Assembly: GCF_016743775.1 (NCBI RefSeq)
Contig: NZ_JAEQMY010000005.1
Coordinates: 1 to 64,000 of the forward strand
Reading direction: 5' to 3'
Source of the DNA: Microvirga aerilata
GTDB taxonomy: Bacteria > Pseudomonadota > Alphaproteobacteria > Rhizobiales > Beijerinckiaceae
DNA length: 64,000 bases
Within the stretch, counting starts at the first letter, position 1. Each line of letters begins with the position of its first letter. Positions 18,474 through 29,180 of the stretch are shown in pieces. The position numbers and the translations under genes were made by a program. Under the pieces are notes generated by a model. That model saw only the letters and a list, made by a program, of their open reading frames with translations, ran no database searches and was not told the DNA's origin.

Positions 18474-21041
18474 CTATTCGGCTGCGATGGGAGTTAGCGC
18501 AGATTGCGCTGAACGGCCATCGGAAGGTGTCTCATGGCGGTCGTTGGGGAAGATGCACGTGACCGTGGTGCCGGCCCCTGGAGCCGAGGACAGCTCGATG
18601 CGCCCCCCATGCAGCTCCACGAAGGAGCGCACGATGGAGAGCCCCAGGCCCACGCCGCGGTGGCGCGTTCCCAGGGTGTGGCTTTCGAACCGCTCGAAGA
18701 TGCGGGCCCTGACCTCGGGCGGAATGCCGCGGCCCTGGTCCTTCACATCGAAGATCACCTCAGCCCCGCGCTTGCGGGCCGAGACCCGGATGGTCTGGCC
18801 CGGCGACGAGAACCCGACCGCGTTGGAGAGCAGGTTGAAGAGGATCTGGCGCACCCGCTTGCCGTCGGCCACGAAGGTGCCGATGTCGTCCGGCGCATCG
18901 ATGACCACCGTGAGGGAGGACTCCGCCAGCCGGTCCTCGAGCCCCCGCATGGCGGCCTCGATGGTCGAGCGGATGTCGACGATCTCCGGGCTGAGCTCCA
19001 GGGAGCCGGTGTCGATGGAGGCGAGGTCAAGAATGTCGTTGAGGATCGCCAGCAGCGCCGCCGAGGAGCGCATGATGTGCTCGGCGTAGTCGCGCTGGCG
19101 CGGATTGAGCGCACCCACCGTCTCGTCGCCGAGGAGCTGGGTGAAGCCGATGATGTTGGTGAGCGGGGAGCGCAGCTCGTAGGACACGTGGTGCACGAAC
19201 TCGTCGCGCAGCCGCGAGGCGCGCTCCAGGGCGTCGTTGCGCTCGGTGAGCGCGCGCTCCACGTTCACGCTCGCGGTCACGTCTGTGAAGCTCAGGAGGG
19301 TCGCGCCGTCGGGCAAGGGCTGGGCCGTGCAGTCCAGGGCCGATCCGTCGCGCCGCTCGATGCGGCAGGAGAGTCCCATGCGCATGTCGGCCAAGCCCGC
19401 AACGGCGCCGCGGATGTCGATCCACGGCTCCTCCTGCGGCGCCAGCAGGCGGCAGGCCTTGATGATCGCATCGATATGCGGATGCTCGCCCGGCACATCC
19501 GGGGCTAAGTTCCACATGTCCGAAAACGCGCGGTTGTGCAGCTTGAGGCGCCCGTCCGAGCCGAACACGGCAACGCCCTCCTTGAGGGTGTCGAGGGTCT
19601 CGCTCTGAACGCGGGTCAGCGAATGGACCTGCGAGGCGAGCTCGAAGCGTTCGCTCACGTCGTCGAACAGATAGGTGACGCCGCCCTGCGGGTTGGGATT
19701 GATCACCACGCGCAAGGTCCGGCGGTCGGGCAAGTGCCACCAGGTTTCCTGCTGCTCCACCGAGCGGTAACCCGCCAGGAAGTCGGCCTTCCAGGCCCGG
19801 AAATCCGCCTGCTCCGGGAGCTTGCGGGCGGCGCGCAGGCGGTCGAGCACCTCGCTGTCCAGGGGCCGGGAGCTCAGGAAGGCCGGATCGAGCCCCCAGA
19901 GGCGCTGATAGGCGGCGTTGCTGAAGATGAGGTTCTGCGCCCCGTCGAAGATCGCCACCGCCGTAGGCAGCTGGTCGAGGGTGCGCACATGGGCGTCCAT
20001 CTGGCGCTGCAGGTCGGTTCTGACGGCCTCCAGCTCGGAGACATCCACCGCAATGCCCGCGCTGCCGCCCGCCGTGGGGCGCTCGATCACGTCGAGCACC
20101 GCGCGGTGCCCCGCCACCACGGCCGTCACCCGTCCTGAATAGGTGGCTCCGGACTTGCGGCGGCGGCGGGCCTCGTCCCGGGTCGTCTCGCCCAGGAGTT
20201 CGAGGGAGCGGTTGATCGCGTCGTCGAGCCCGGAGGCTTCGACCGAGCGCAGGTATGCCTGGTTCGCCCACAGCAGCCTGTCGTCCAGGTCGCGGATCCA
20301 GAGCGGGTAGGCCACGTCGTCGAGCAGCATCGTCATGGAGCGCAGGTCGGTGCGCGCTGCAGCCAGGTTGGCCTGGGCCTTGAGGAGTTCGGCCCGGTCG
20401 CCGGTCACCTCCCTCAGGCGCAGGATGGCCCGCCCGCCGATGGTGCGGCCCTCGACATCGATGAAGCGGCCGCCGGTGCCCCGCGCCGTGAGGCGAAAGG
20501 CTTCGCCGCGCTGCTTCAGCTGCTCCAGGGCGGCTTCCACGGCCGCCGCGTCGGCGGGGCTGAGCCAGGTGCCGAAGGCCAGCGCGCGCTTGGCGGGCGC
20601 GCCTTCGCCGATGATGGTCGGGTCCCCTTGGAAGCGCGGCTCCCCGTCCCGCCCGTGCCAGCTCACAAGCAGCTGGCGCTCGGAGCCCATGAGCAGGGCG
20701 GCGAGATCATCCGCGCCGCGCAGGACGGCCAGTTCGTTCCTCAAGGATTGCTCCACCCGGGCGGAGCGCCGCTGCTCGCGCATCAACAGCAGGGACGTGG
20801 TGGTCGAGAAGGCGACGAGGCCCATGAACAGGCCGAAATAGGCGGCGTTGTGCAGGTCGAAGCTGTGCAGGAAACCGAGGAGGTCCGAGGCCTTATCCGT
20901 GAAAGGAAGGAGAAGGTCGTTGGCCAAAGCTGCCGGGGATGTGCCGGCCAGCAGCATCAGGGACAGGGACGCACGAGCCGAGCCGACAGGAGGGCGTCTC
21001 CTGTCCTTGCGGTCCTCGCGTTGCTCCCGTTGCCCGGCCAT
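18474..21041 (-). CDS. divL: DivL-like PAS-domain pseudo-histidine kinase
   Basis: 855 residues. An N-terminal hydrophobic stretch (about 26-42) and a membrane segment (about 66-87) are followed by several PAS-like domains (including segments around PLWIRDLDDRLLWAN, AIFDGAQNLIFSN and AVFGSDGRLKLHN) and a kinase core. In the dimerisation helix the H-box reads HHVSYELRSPLTNIIGF: the residue that is normally the phosphorylated His is Tyr621 (codon at 19179-19181). The ATP-binding domain looks intact (LFNLLSNAVGFS, VKDQGRGIPPE, GVGLGLSIVRSF). A Tyr here is the hallmark of DivL, which in Caulobacter binds DivK and steers CckA in cell-cycle control. It heads a minus-strand run into tsaE-amgK. Confidence 0.9.
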   Translation of the reverse strand: MAGQREQREDRKDRRRPPVGSARASLSLMLLAGTSPAALANDLLLPFTDKASDLLGFLHSFDLHNAAYFGLFMGLVAFSTTTSLLLMREQRRSARVEQSLRNELAVLRGADDLAALLMGSERQLLVSWHGRDGEPRFQGDPTIIGEGAPAKRALAFGTWLSPADAAAVEAALEQLKQRGEAFRLTARGTGGRFIDVEGRTIGGRAILRLREVTGDRAELLKAQANLAAARTDLRSMTMLLDDVAYPLWIRDLDDRLLWANQAYLRSVEASGLDDAINRSLELLGETTRDEARRRRKSGATYSGRVTAVVAGHRAVLDVIERPTAGGSAGIAVDVSELEAVRTDLQRQMDAHVRTLDQLPTAVAIFDGAQNLIFSNAAYQRLWGLDPAFLSSRPLDSEVLDRLRAARKLPEQADFRAWKADFLAGYRSVEQQETWWHLPDRRTLRVVINPNPQGGVTYLFDDVSERFELASQVHSLTRVQSETLDTLKEGVAVFGSDGRLKLHNRAFSDMWNLAPDVPGEHPHIDAIIKACRLLAPQEEPWIDIRGAVAGLADMRMGLSCRIERRDGSALDCTAQPLPDGATLLSFTDVTASVNVERALTERNDALERASRLRDEFVHHVSYELRSPLTNIIGFTQLLGDETVGALNPRQRDYAEHIMRSSAALLAILNDILDLASIDTGSLELSPEIVDIRSTIEAAMRGLEDRLAESSLTVVIDAPDDIGTFVADGKRVRQILFNLLSNAVGFSSPGQTIRVSARKRGAEVIFDVKDQGRGIPPEVRARIFERFESHTLGTRHRGVGLGLSIVRSFVELHGGRIELSSAPGAGTTVTCIFPNDRHETPSDGRSAQSALTPIAAE

Positions 21042-21351
21042 GCCGTGCTGCCCTTCCCTTGTTGGCGGCCCGATGATCAGGCCAAGCTCAAGCGATCCCC
21101 TGCCACGTCTTCCGACGTCACAGAGGTCACCCGTCTACATATGAACGGAACTGCCGGCGCAGGTTCGAAGCCGAAGCGCAGCCGGTCGATTCGTGTTCAC
21201 TCTAGACTACCCCTGACTCCGCCAGGAAGAGGGTTAACGTCGGCTTAAACTTCCTTTGGAGAACCTGTGTGCAATTCGTCGAACCATATTGCATTTGTGA
21301 CACACACGTGCCGGTGCGACAGTTTGGCGATTCGACCATGAAGCAGCCAAG
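21042..21351. other. non-coding gap between divL and the ahcY terminator
   Basis: Upstream region of divL, with no convincing open frame. The part at 21240-21340 is less GC-rich (for example AATTCGTCGAACCATATTGC). The divL promoter should lie here; the CtrA-type half-site TTAA occurs near 21234 but without a clear partner. Otherwise nothing recognisable. Confidence 0.4.
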
Positions 21352-21378
21352 AAAAAAGCCCGGCGAAGCCGGGCTTTG
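21352..21378 (-). terminator. Rho-independent terminator of ahcY
   Basis: On the minus strand the stem AAAGCCCGGC / GCCGGGCTTT with loop TTC ends in a T run (six T). It lies 25 bases beyond the ahcY stop codon. Confidence 0.92.
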
Positions 21379-21402
21379 AAGGATTTCCAGTCGGACGGAA
21401 GA

Positions 21403-22803
<1,401 letters not shown>

Positions 22804-22877
22804 GATGGCCTCTCTTTGCACCAGTTGGGGTGAGTTGGCGCTGTCTCTAGCAGAGGTCGCCAGGAGAGGCAATCAAG

Positions 22878-22897
22878 ATATAAAGATGTCTTTATAT
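22878..22897 (-). promoter_or_regulatory. palindromic operator candidate upstream of ahcY
   Basis: Perfect 9-bp inverted repeat ATATAAAGA-TG-TCTTTATAT, 75 bases upstream of the ahcY start, in otherwise GC-rich sequence. It resembles operators reported for ArsR-family regulators of the SAM/SAH cycle (SahR type) in proteobacteria; I recall this from memory and no regulator gene is in the window. The AT-rich arms could also overlap the -10 element. Confidence 0.6.
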
Positions 22898-23073
22898 GTT
22901 TTGCGGCGGCAAGGCGCTCAAACCGTCACCTCGGAGCTGCGCCGGAGGCACTGAAATTCCGTAACGGTGACGGTGCACAAGAAGCCGACGCTGAGCGGCC
23001 CCTCCTGGTTTCATGCCTTCAGGGTTCGTCTTTGGCCCGCAGCGACGGTGCTGATAGCTCTGGGAGCCTAAAG

Positions 23074-23403
23074 CTACTCGCCTTCGCCGAACTTGTTGGC
23101 GAGAAGATCGTCGATGGCCTGCAGGCAGGCGGTAGCGTCCACACCCTTGGCCGTGACCGTGATCGAGGTGCCCTGGGCTGCGCCCAGGGTCAGGAGACCC
23201 ATGATGGAGCGCCCGCCCACGGTCTCGCCGCAGCGGGTCACGGTCACGTCGGCGTTGAAGCGCTCCACGGTCTGGACGAACTTGGCGGAGGCGCGGGCGT
23301 GCAGGCCCCTGCGGTTGACGATGGGAAGCTCCCGGACCTCGGCTCCCTCGGGCACAGGCGCAGGGGGGCAATCCTCGTCGAGGGAGCGGTCCATGAGGCT
23401 CAT
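23074..23403 (-). CDS. phosphocarrier protein HPr
   Basis: 109 residues, with about 20 extra N-terminal residues before the HPr fold. The phosphorylated histidine is His35 in NRRGLHARASAKFVQ. The serine used by HPr kinase is Ser66 in GGRSIMGLLTLGA. ATG 23403 overlaps the stop of the EIIA gene by four bases (ATGA); ATG 23394 is an alternative. With EIIA-Man and HPr kinase upstream and no sugar permease, this is the regulatory PTS of Rhizobiales rather than a transport system. In that group the phosphorylation state is tied to carbon use and to ChvG-ChvI signalling; this is known for relatives, inferred here. Confidence 0.92.
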   Translation of the reverse strand: MSLMDRSLDEDCPPAPVPEGAEVRELPIVNRRGLHARASAKFVQTVERFNADVTVTRCGETVGGRSIMGLLTLGAAQGTSITVTAKGVDATACLQAIDDLLANKFGEGE

Positions 23404-23801
23404 TTTCCCGAGAGAACGCGCGAGGCGATGTTGATGTATTTGCGCCCCGCCTCCTGGGCATGGGAGACCGCGTCGGACAAGGGCTCCTCGTCCCGGACGG
23501 ATGCCAGCTTGATCAGCATGGGCAGGTTGATGCCGGCGACCACCTCGACGGAGCCGCCGTTCATGCAGGACAGGGCCAGGTTCGAGGGCGTGCCCCCGAA
23601 CATGTCCGTGAGAACCACGACCCCGTGCCCCGAGTTGACCCGGCACACGGCGGCCATGATGTCCTTGCGCCGTGTTTCCATATCGTCGTCAGGGCCGATC
23701 GTGATCGTCTCAAGCTGCTCCTGGGGTCCCACCACATGCTCCAGCGCCGCCTTGAATTCCGTCGCGAGCTGCCCGTGGGTGACGAGCACCATACCAATCA
23801 T
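23400..23801 (-). CDS. PTS EIIA component, mannose family (EIIA-Man)
   Basis: 133 residues of the EIIA-Man fold. The phosphorylated histidine is His9 in MVLVTHGQLATEF, and the signature VVLTDMFGGTPSNLA follows near residue 64. No EIIB or EIIC gene is near, so the protein should have a regulatory task as a phosphate acceptor from HPr. It is translationally coupled to HPr by a four-base overlap. A gap of 88 bases separates it from hprK, with no clear Shine-Dalgarno sequence before the ATG. Confidence 0.92.
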   Translation of the reverse strand: MIGMVLVTHGQLATEFKAALEHVVGPQEQLETITIGPDDDMETRRKDIMAAVCRVNSGHGVVVLTDMFGGTPSNLALSCMNGGSVEVVAGINLPMLIKLASVRDEEPLSDAVSHAQEAGRKYINIASRVLSGK

Positions 23802-23889
23802 AATGTTACAGGTCCGAATGCTCCGAGAGCGGAGCCGCTATTTTGTGCACTGCGAAGCCAAGCGCAAGAGCGTTGAGAGGAAAAGTTCA

Positions 23890-24345
23890 TCACAGTGTCA
23901 CGACCGTGTTGCAAACACAACTCAGGCAGACCATGGCGATGTCGGCGGAGATTGCCCCGGCTTGCATCCTGACGCGAGGGACCATGACGCCGCAGAGGGC
24001 TACATGCTTGTCCTGCTCCTCGGGATAGCGGGCAAGGCTCTCGCAAAGGTCGATCACCAGACGAACGACGGCAGCCGTCTCGAAGGGCTGCCTGACGATG
24101 CCGAGGCCGCAGATCTCGATGCAGCCGCCGAGGGGCTCCACCGGGCGCGCCAGGAGGCGGCCATGTCGGGGCTCGAGCTGGGTCCTGTCGTCGCTGACCA
24201 AGCGCCCGAAGCGGCCCGCCTGGGCTGCACGGACCACCATTTCGCGGGCAAGGGTCGATTTGCCGGAGCCCGATGCTCCCCGGATCAGGAGCCCGGCCTC
24301 GCCGACGACGACGCAGCAGGCATGGATCGTCCCCGAGGCGTTCAA
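23890..24345 (-). CDS. hprK: HPr kinase/phosphorylase, short alphaproteobacterial form
   Basis: 151 residues, which is only the C-terminal kinase domain of the longer Firmicute enzyme. It has the Walker A loop GASGSGKSTLARE and the family signature PLGGCIEICGLGIVRQ, and it would phosphorylate HPr on serine. The start appears to be TTG 24345, which overlaps the chvG stop (TTGA), so the two are translationally coupled. AGGA occurs upstream. The missing N-terminal domain is normal for this lineage and not a truncation. Confidence 0.9.
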   Translation of the reverse strand: MNASGTIHACCVVVGEAGLLIRGASGSGKSTLAREMVVRAAQAGRFGRLVSDDRTQLEPRHGRLLARPVEPLGGCIEICGLGIVRQPFETAAVVRLVIDLCESLARYPEEQDKHVALCGVMVPRVRMQAGAISADIAMVCLSCVCNTVVTL

Positions 24346-26204
24346 GGGTGCTGCTTTCCTTGATCACGCTTTCCTTGATCCCGCTTGGCCTGGTCCTTCC
24401 TGCCGGGCTCCCGCCGTCCCTTGGCTCCTTCGACCGGAAGGCGAATGACGAAGCGCGCGCCGAGACGCTTGGGCTCGCCGGCCTCATCCGGGGCGCCGAG
24501 GCGGTTCTCGGCCCGGATGGTGCCGCGATGCGCCTCGATGATCTGGCGGGAGATGGAAAGCCCCAATCCCGAATTCTGGCCGAAACCCTGCTCGGGCCGG
24601 TCCGTGTAGAAGCGCTCGAAGATCCGGTCGAGGGCATCGGGCTCGATGCCGGGACCGCTGTCCTCCACGAGAACTTCGACCTGGTTCTTGCGCCGGCGCA
24701 TGGAGACTTTCACCGTCCCGTCGGGCGGCGAGAAGGAGCGGGCGTTGTCGATCAGGTTGTTGAACACTTGGCCCAAGCGGCTGTCATGGCCGAGAACCAG
24801 GAAGGCGTCGCGGCCATGAGCCTGCCTGTCGATGCTGAGCGTGATGAGCGGGTCGTGCTCCTGGCGGCGTTCGTTTGCGACGGACACCACCGCTTCGAGG
24901 AGGCGCACCATGTCCACGGGCTCCGCGTCGGCGCGGGCGAGCTCCGCGTCGAGGCGCGAGGCATCCGAGATGTCGCTGATCAGCCGGTCGAGGCGCTTCA
25001 CGTCATGCTGGATGATGGACAGGAGCCGCTGGCGGGAATCGTCGCTCCGGGCGAGCGGCAGGGTCTCCACGGCGCTGCGCAGGGAGGTGAGCGGGTTCTT
25101 CAGCTCGTGCGCCACGTCCGCCGCGAAGCTCTCGATCGCGTCGATGCGGTTGTAGAGCGCCTTGGTCATGTCGCGCAGGGCGCCCGACAGGTGGCCGATC
25201 TCGTCGGCCCGGGCGGTGAAGTCCGGGATCTCCTGACGGGATTTCGTTCCCCAGCGCACCCGCTCGGCCGCTTCCGCGAGCCGCCGGACGGGACCCGCGA
25301 TGGCGCCGGCGAGAAAAAGCGAGAGCACGATCATGACCACGGCGGCCACCAGGAAGACCTGCAGCAGGGCAAAGCGCTCTGACGCGATGATGGCATCGAT
25401 ATCGCCTTCCTGCGTCGAGAGCAGGAGCGCGCCCTGGACCGTGCGGAAGCGCTGGATCGGAACCGCCACGGACACGATGGTTTCGCCGCGGTTGTTCACG
25501 CGAACCACGCTCGATTGCTGGCCCGCATAGGCCTGCTGCACCTCCGGCAGGGACTTGCCGTTGACCGGACCCGTCTCCTCGCGCACCGGACGCTTGGTGC
25601 GCCGGAACATCTTGCGGATGCTGTTCCAGGTGCGCTCCATGGCGCTGGTCGTGTCCTCCACATTGGCCACGGGAGGCAGATCCATGCGCAGGATGTCGCC
25701 GCGGGAGTAGAACGACCGGGAATCGAGAAGGAGCATCCCTTCCCGGTCGAAGATCCGGGCGCGGGTTTCGGTCGGAGTCACCAGCCGACGCAGCAGGGGG
25801 GCGACGCGCTCGGGATTGATGGAGAATTCCAGCGACGAGAAGGATTCGTCGTTGAAGCGCTCCGTTTCGCCCGCCTGCATCTGGAGGAGCTGGTCCGGAT
25901 CGATGGTGATGGTGTTGGTTTCAACGGTCGCAGAGCTCGCGATCGCCCCGGCGATGATCTCGCCCTGAGTGAGAAGGCTCTGCACCCGGGCCTCGATGAG
26001 GCCTTCGCGGAACTGGTTGAGGTAGAGAAAGCCGAAGAGCAGCGCCACGAGTCCGGCCAGGTTGAGCACCACGATCCGGCGCGTCAGGCTCGACGAGGCA
26101 CGCTGCAGGATCATGCGGCCGAAGTGCTTCAGCCGCGCCAGGATGCCCTGGGGTGCAGGCGGATCGTCGAATGCCGCCTCGGCGTGGATCGGGTCAGCCT
26201 TCAT
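24342..26204 (-). CDS. chvG: sensor histidine kinase ChvG (ExoS)
   Basis: 620 residues. Two membrane segments (about 44-62 and 279-303) flank a large periplasmic sensor domain, then a HAMP linker and kinase core. The phosphorylated histidine is His366 in AADVAHELKNPLTSL, and the ATP-binding part shows NNLIDNARSFS, VEDSGPGI and FGQNSGLGLSISRQI. ChvG-ChvI responds to acid and envelope stress and is needed for plant or host interaction in several Rhizobiales. The tail after the kinase domain is rich in Lys, Arg and Gln. The gene lies 75 bases downstream of chvI and overlaps hprK. Confidence 0.93.
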   Translation of the reverse strand: MKADPIHAEAAFDDPPAPQGILARLKHFGRMILQRASSSLTRRIVVLNLAGLVALLFGFLYLNQFREGLIEARVQSLLTQGEIIAGAIASSATVETNTITIDPDQLLQMQAGETERFNDESFSSLEFSINPERVAPLLRRLVTPTETRARIFDREGMLLLDSRSFYSRGDILRMDLPPVANVEDTTSAMERTWNSIRKMFRRTKRPVREETGPVNGKSLPEVQQAYAGQQSSVVRVNNRGETIVSVAVPIQRFRTVQGALLLSTQEGDIDAIIASERFALLQVFLVAAVVMIVLSLFLAGAIAGPVRRLAEAAERVRWGTKSRQEIPDFTARADEIGHLSGALRDMTKALYNRIDAIESFAADVAHELKNPLTSLRSAVETLPLARSDDSRQRLLSIIQHDVKRLDRLISDISDASRLDAELARADAEPVDMVRLLEAVVSVANERRQEHDPLITLSIDRQAHGRDAFLVLGHDSRLGQVFNNLIDNARSFSPPDGTVKVSMRRRKNQVEVLVEDSGPGIEPDALDRIFERFYTDRPEQGFGQNSGLGLSISRQIIEAHRGTIRAENRLGAPDEAGEPKRLGARFVIRLPVEGAKGRREPGRKDQAKRDQGKRDQGKQHP

Positions 26205-26279
26205 GCCACTCGTTCACCCATGCTCCGGTCCAGATGCCGGAACATGGCCGTCTTTCCAGGTTGCTGCGCCTTCAACGCG

Positions 26280-26978
26280 TCAGGCTTCCTTGAAGCGGTA
26301 GCCCACGCCGTAGAGGGTCTCGATCATTTCGAAACTCTGGTCAACCGACTTGAACTTCTTGCGCAGGCGCTTGATGTGGCTGTCGATGGTGCGGTCGTCG
26401 ACGTAAACCTGGTCGTCATAGGCCGCATCCATGAGGGCATTGCGGCTTTTCACCACCCCGGGGCGGGTGGCGAGCGCCTGCAGGATCAGGAACTCGGTCA
26501 CGGTCAGGGTGACGGGCTCGCCCTTCCAGGTGCAGGCATGGCGCTCCGGGTCCATCTTGAGCTGGCCGCGCTCCAGGGCCTTCGGATCGGCCTCCTTGGG
26601 GGTGCTCTGGTCCTTGGGGGCGAAGCGGCGCAGGACCGCCTTCACCCGCTCGACCAGAAGGCGCTGGGAAAAAGGTTTCCGGATGAAATCGTCCGCGCCC
26701 ATCTTGAGGCCGAACAATTCGTCGATTTCCTCGTCCTTCGAGGTCAGGAAGATCACGGGCAGATCCGATTTCTGCCGCAGGCGCCGCAGGAGCTCCATCC
26801 CGTCCATGCGCGGCATCTTGATGTCGAAGATCGCCAGATCCGGCGGAGCGTGCTTGAGCCCGTCCAGGGCGGACGCGCCGTCCGTGTAGGTTTGAATGCG
26901 GTAGCCTTCCGCCTCGAGGGCGATGGAGACAGAGGTCAGAATGTTGCGATCGTCATCGACAAGGGCGATCGTTGGCAT
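26280..26978 (-). CDS. chvI: response regulator ChvI, OmpR/PhoB type
   Basis: 232 residues. The receiver domain has the acid pair VDDD (8-10) and phospho-acceptor Asp52 in [12 protein letters not shown], with Lys in RKPF; the C-terminal winged-helix DNA-binding domain includes [17 protein letters not shown] and [15 protein letters not shown]. It pairs with ChvG directly downstream. An inverted repeat 29-55 bases upstream of its start is a possible self-regulatory site. It is divergent from pckA, the usual arrangement in Rhizobiales. Confidence 0.94.
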   Translation of the reverse strand: MPTIALVDDDRNILTSVSIALEAEGYRIQTYTDGASALDGLKHAPPDLAIFDIKMPRMDGMELLRRLRQKSDLPVIFLTSKDEEIDELFGLKMGADDFIRKPFSQRLLVERVKAVLRRFAPKDQSTPKEADPKALERGQLKMDPERHACTWKGEPVTLTVTEFLILQALATRPGVVKSRNALMDAAYDDQVYVDDRTIDSHIKRLRKKFKSVDQSFEMIETLYGVGYRFKEA

Positions 26979-27500
26979 GAACTCTTCCTTAGCTTTACAA
27001 GGACAATTGTCAGCTTTTCGTCTCGGCTGACAACGCAGCAGGCCCTAAAACGTCCCCAACTGCGCCTTTCTCGTGGCATAAATATGGTTTCGGTCCACGC
27101 CTGGACCAGGGGGCGGTCTTGATAGTGGTATCTAAGCACACCTAGTTCAACCGGAGATGAACACTATTCGGGCTAGGCCCGGCAGGGCTGGATGCCGCCG
27201 TTGGTCTGCTTGGGGGCGAAATTCCCGGATTGTCCCTGCCCACGGGTGTCAATCATACGAAAGAACCCCGCCAAAGCCCGAAAAACCAAGCCGGTGGGCA
27301 CCATCGAGCTCTGGTGCGACGAAAAATAGAATGCCATGAAATGTCATCAGTTGACGACAACGCCGGCTGACCTAAACAAGGTTCTATGTTCAAGCGAGGC
27401 GGTGAACCTTTGCCGGCATTGTTTGACCCTACCCAAGTGACGACCATCGGACGGCGGCACATCCGGTCCCGCGATGATCGGCAACCAGGAGAAGTCTTTC
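26979..27500. promoter_or_regulatory. divergent control region between chvI and pckA
   Basis: Gap of 522 bases with no gene. It contains the palindrome GACAATTGTC (27002-27011) and, overlapping it, an inverted repeat TTGTCAGC (27007-27014) / GCTGACAA (27026-27033), close upstream of chvI. Near pckA there is GTCATCAGTTGACGACAAC (from about 27341). TGTC/GACA-rich elements suit ChvI-type sites but no exact consensus was matched. Confidence 0.5.
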
Positions 27501-29111
27501 GTGGATAATATCGGCGTCTTCAACAGCGCACAGGGCGCTGAGGCCTTCGGCTTCCGCAATCTCAAACGGGTTTACTGGAACCTCGAAGCGCCTGCGCTCT
27601 ACGAGCATTCCCTGACCCGGGGCGAAACCAAGCTCGTGCAGGGCGGCGCGCTCCTGGCCGAGACGGGGGTCCATACCGGCCGCTCCCCCAAGGACAAGTT
27701 CGTGGTGCGTGACGACGCCACGGAAAGCACCGTCTGGTGGGATAACAACGGCTCCATCACGCCCGGTCATTTCGACACCCTGCTGGAAGACTTCCTGGCC
27801 CATGCCGAGGGCAAGGAACTGTTCGCCCAGGATCTCTATGGCGGCGCCGATCCGGCCTACCGGGTCAAGGCCCGGGTCTTCACGGAATTCGCCTGGCATT
27901 CGCTCTTCATCCGCAACCTCCTGATCCGTCCCGACCGCGGCGAGCTCGCCGATTATGTGCCGGGAATGACCATTATCGACCTGCCGTCCTTCAAGGCGGA
28001 CCCCGCCCGCCACGGCTGCCGGACCGAGACGGTCATCGCCTGCGACTTCAAGCGCAAGATCGTGCTCATCGGCGGCACGTCCTACGCCGGCGAGATGAAG
28101 AAGTCGGTCTTTACCTATCTCAACTACGTGCTGCCCTCGCAGAACGTCATGCCCATGCACTGCTCGGCCAATGTGGGCAGCAGCAACGACGTGGCCGTGT
28201 TCTTCGGCCTCTCGGGCACGGGCAAGACCACCCTGTCGGCCGATCCGAACCGTGTCCTGCTCGGCGACGACGAGCATGGCTGGGGCCCGAACGGCGTCTT
28301 CAACTTCGAGGGCGGCTGCTATGCCAAGACCATCCGTCTCTCCCGCGAGGCGGAGCCGGAGATCTTCGCCACCACGGAGCGCTTCGGCACGGTGCTGGAG
28401 AACGTGGTGATCGACCCGATCACGCGGGTTCCCGATTTCGACGACGCTTCGCGCACGGAAAACACGCGCTGCGCCTATCCGCTCGACTTCATCCCCAATG
28501 CCAGCGCCACGGGCCGCGCCGGCATTCCGAAGAACATCGTGATGCTCACCTGCGATGCCTTCGGCGTGCTGCCCCCTATCGCCAAGCTGACGCCGGCCGA
28601 GGCCATGTACCACTTCCTGTCCGGCTACACCGCGAAGGTGGCCGGCACTGAAAAGGGCGTGAAGGATCCGGAGGCCACGTTCTCCACCTGCTTCGGCGCC
28701 CCCTTCATGCCGCGCCATCCGTCCGTGTACGGCAACCTGCTGCGCGATCTCATCGCCAAGCACCATGTGGATTGCTGGCTCGTGAACACCGGCTGGACCG
28801 GCGGCAAGTACGGTGTGGGCCGGCGCATGCCGATCCGCGTCACCCGCCGCCTGCTGACGGCCGCGCTCGACGGTTCGCTCTCCCGCGCCGATTTCCGCCG
28901 CGATCCCTATTTCGGCTTCGCGGTGCCCACCTCGGTACCGGGCGTGGAGCCGCACATCCTGTATCCGGTGAAAACCTGGCAGAACAAGGCGGAATTCGCC
29001 GAGACCGCCAAGCGCCTCATCGACATGTTCAACGAAAACTTCAAGCGCTTCGAGGGCCATGTGGATTCCGACGTGCGCTCCGCAGGGCCGCAGACGTCGA
29101 TTGCCGCCTGA
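27501..29111 (+). CDS. pckA: phosphoenolpyruvate carboxykinase (ATP)
   Basis: Gluconeogenic enzyme that converts oxaloacetate and ATP to phosphoenolpyruvate. The nucleotide loop is [16 protein letters not shown]; metal and substrate signatures include [16 protein letters not shown], and GRSPKDKF near the N-terminus. I choose GTG 27501 ([18 protein letters not shown]), which gives 536 residues, because AGGAG lies nine bases before it and homologues start at this point. ATG 27474 is in frame but lacks a Shine-Dalgarno sequence. The gene is divergent from chvI and ends at a clear terminator. Confidence 0.96.
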   Translation: MDNIGVFNSAQGAEAFGFRNLKRVYWNLEAPALYEHSLTRGETKLVQGGALLAETGVHTGRSPKDKFVVRDDATESTVWWDNNGSITPGHFDTLLEDFLAHAEGKELFAQDLYGGADPAYRVKARVFTEFAWHSLFIRNLLIRPDRGELADYVPGMTIIDLPSFKADPARHGCRTETVIACDFKRKIVLIGGTSYAGEMKKSVFTYLNYVLPSQNVMPMHCSANVGSSNDVAVFFGLSGTGKTTLSADPNRVLLGDDEHGWGPNGVFNFEGGCYAKTIRLSREAEPEIFATTERFGTVLENVVIDPITRVPDFDDASRTENTRCAYPLDFIPNASATGRAGIPKNIVMLTCDAFGVLPPIAKLTPAEAMYHFLSGYTAKVAGTEKGVKDPEATFSTCFGAPFMPRHPSVYGNLLRDLIAKHHVDCWLVNTGWTGGKYGVGRRMPIRVTRRLLTAALDGSLSRADFRRDPYFGFAVPTSVPGVEPHILYPVKTWQNKAEFAETAKRLIDMFNENFKRFEGHVDSDVRSAGPQTSIAA

Positions 29112-29134
29112 CGGCATCCTGTTTTTGCACTAAG

Positions 29135-29162
29135 AAGCGGCGGCTCTCGGGCCGCCGTTTTG
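29135..29162 (+). terminator. Rho-independent terminator of pckA
   Basis: Stem CGGCGGC / GCCGCCG with loop TCTCGG, flanked by AAG and TTTT, 26 bases after the pckA stop codon. Confidence 0.88.
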
Positions 29163-29180
29163 CATTGAGGTTCATGAATA

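Noticed and set aside
22804..23073. SAH or SAM riboswitch upstream of ahcY
   Set aside because: I searched by eye for the conserved paired elements and found none; the only strong structure is the DNA dyad at 22878-22897.
27429..29117. Minus-strand open frame of 562 codons opposite pckA
   Set aside because: pckA is unmistakable on the plus strand; this frame is a mirror artefact.
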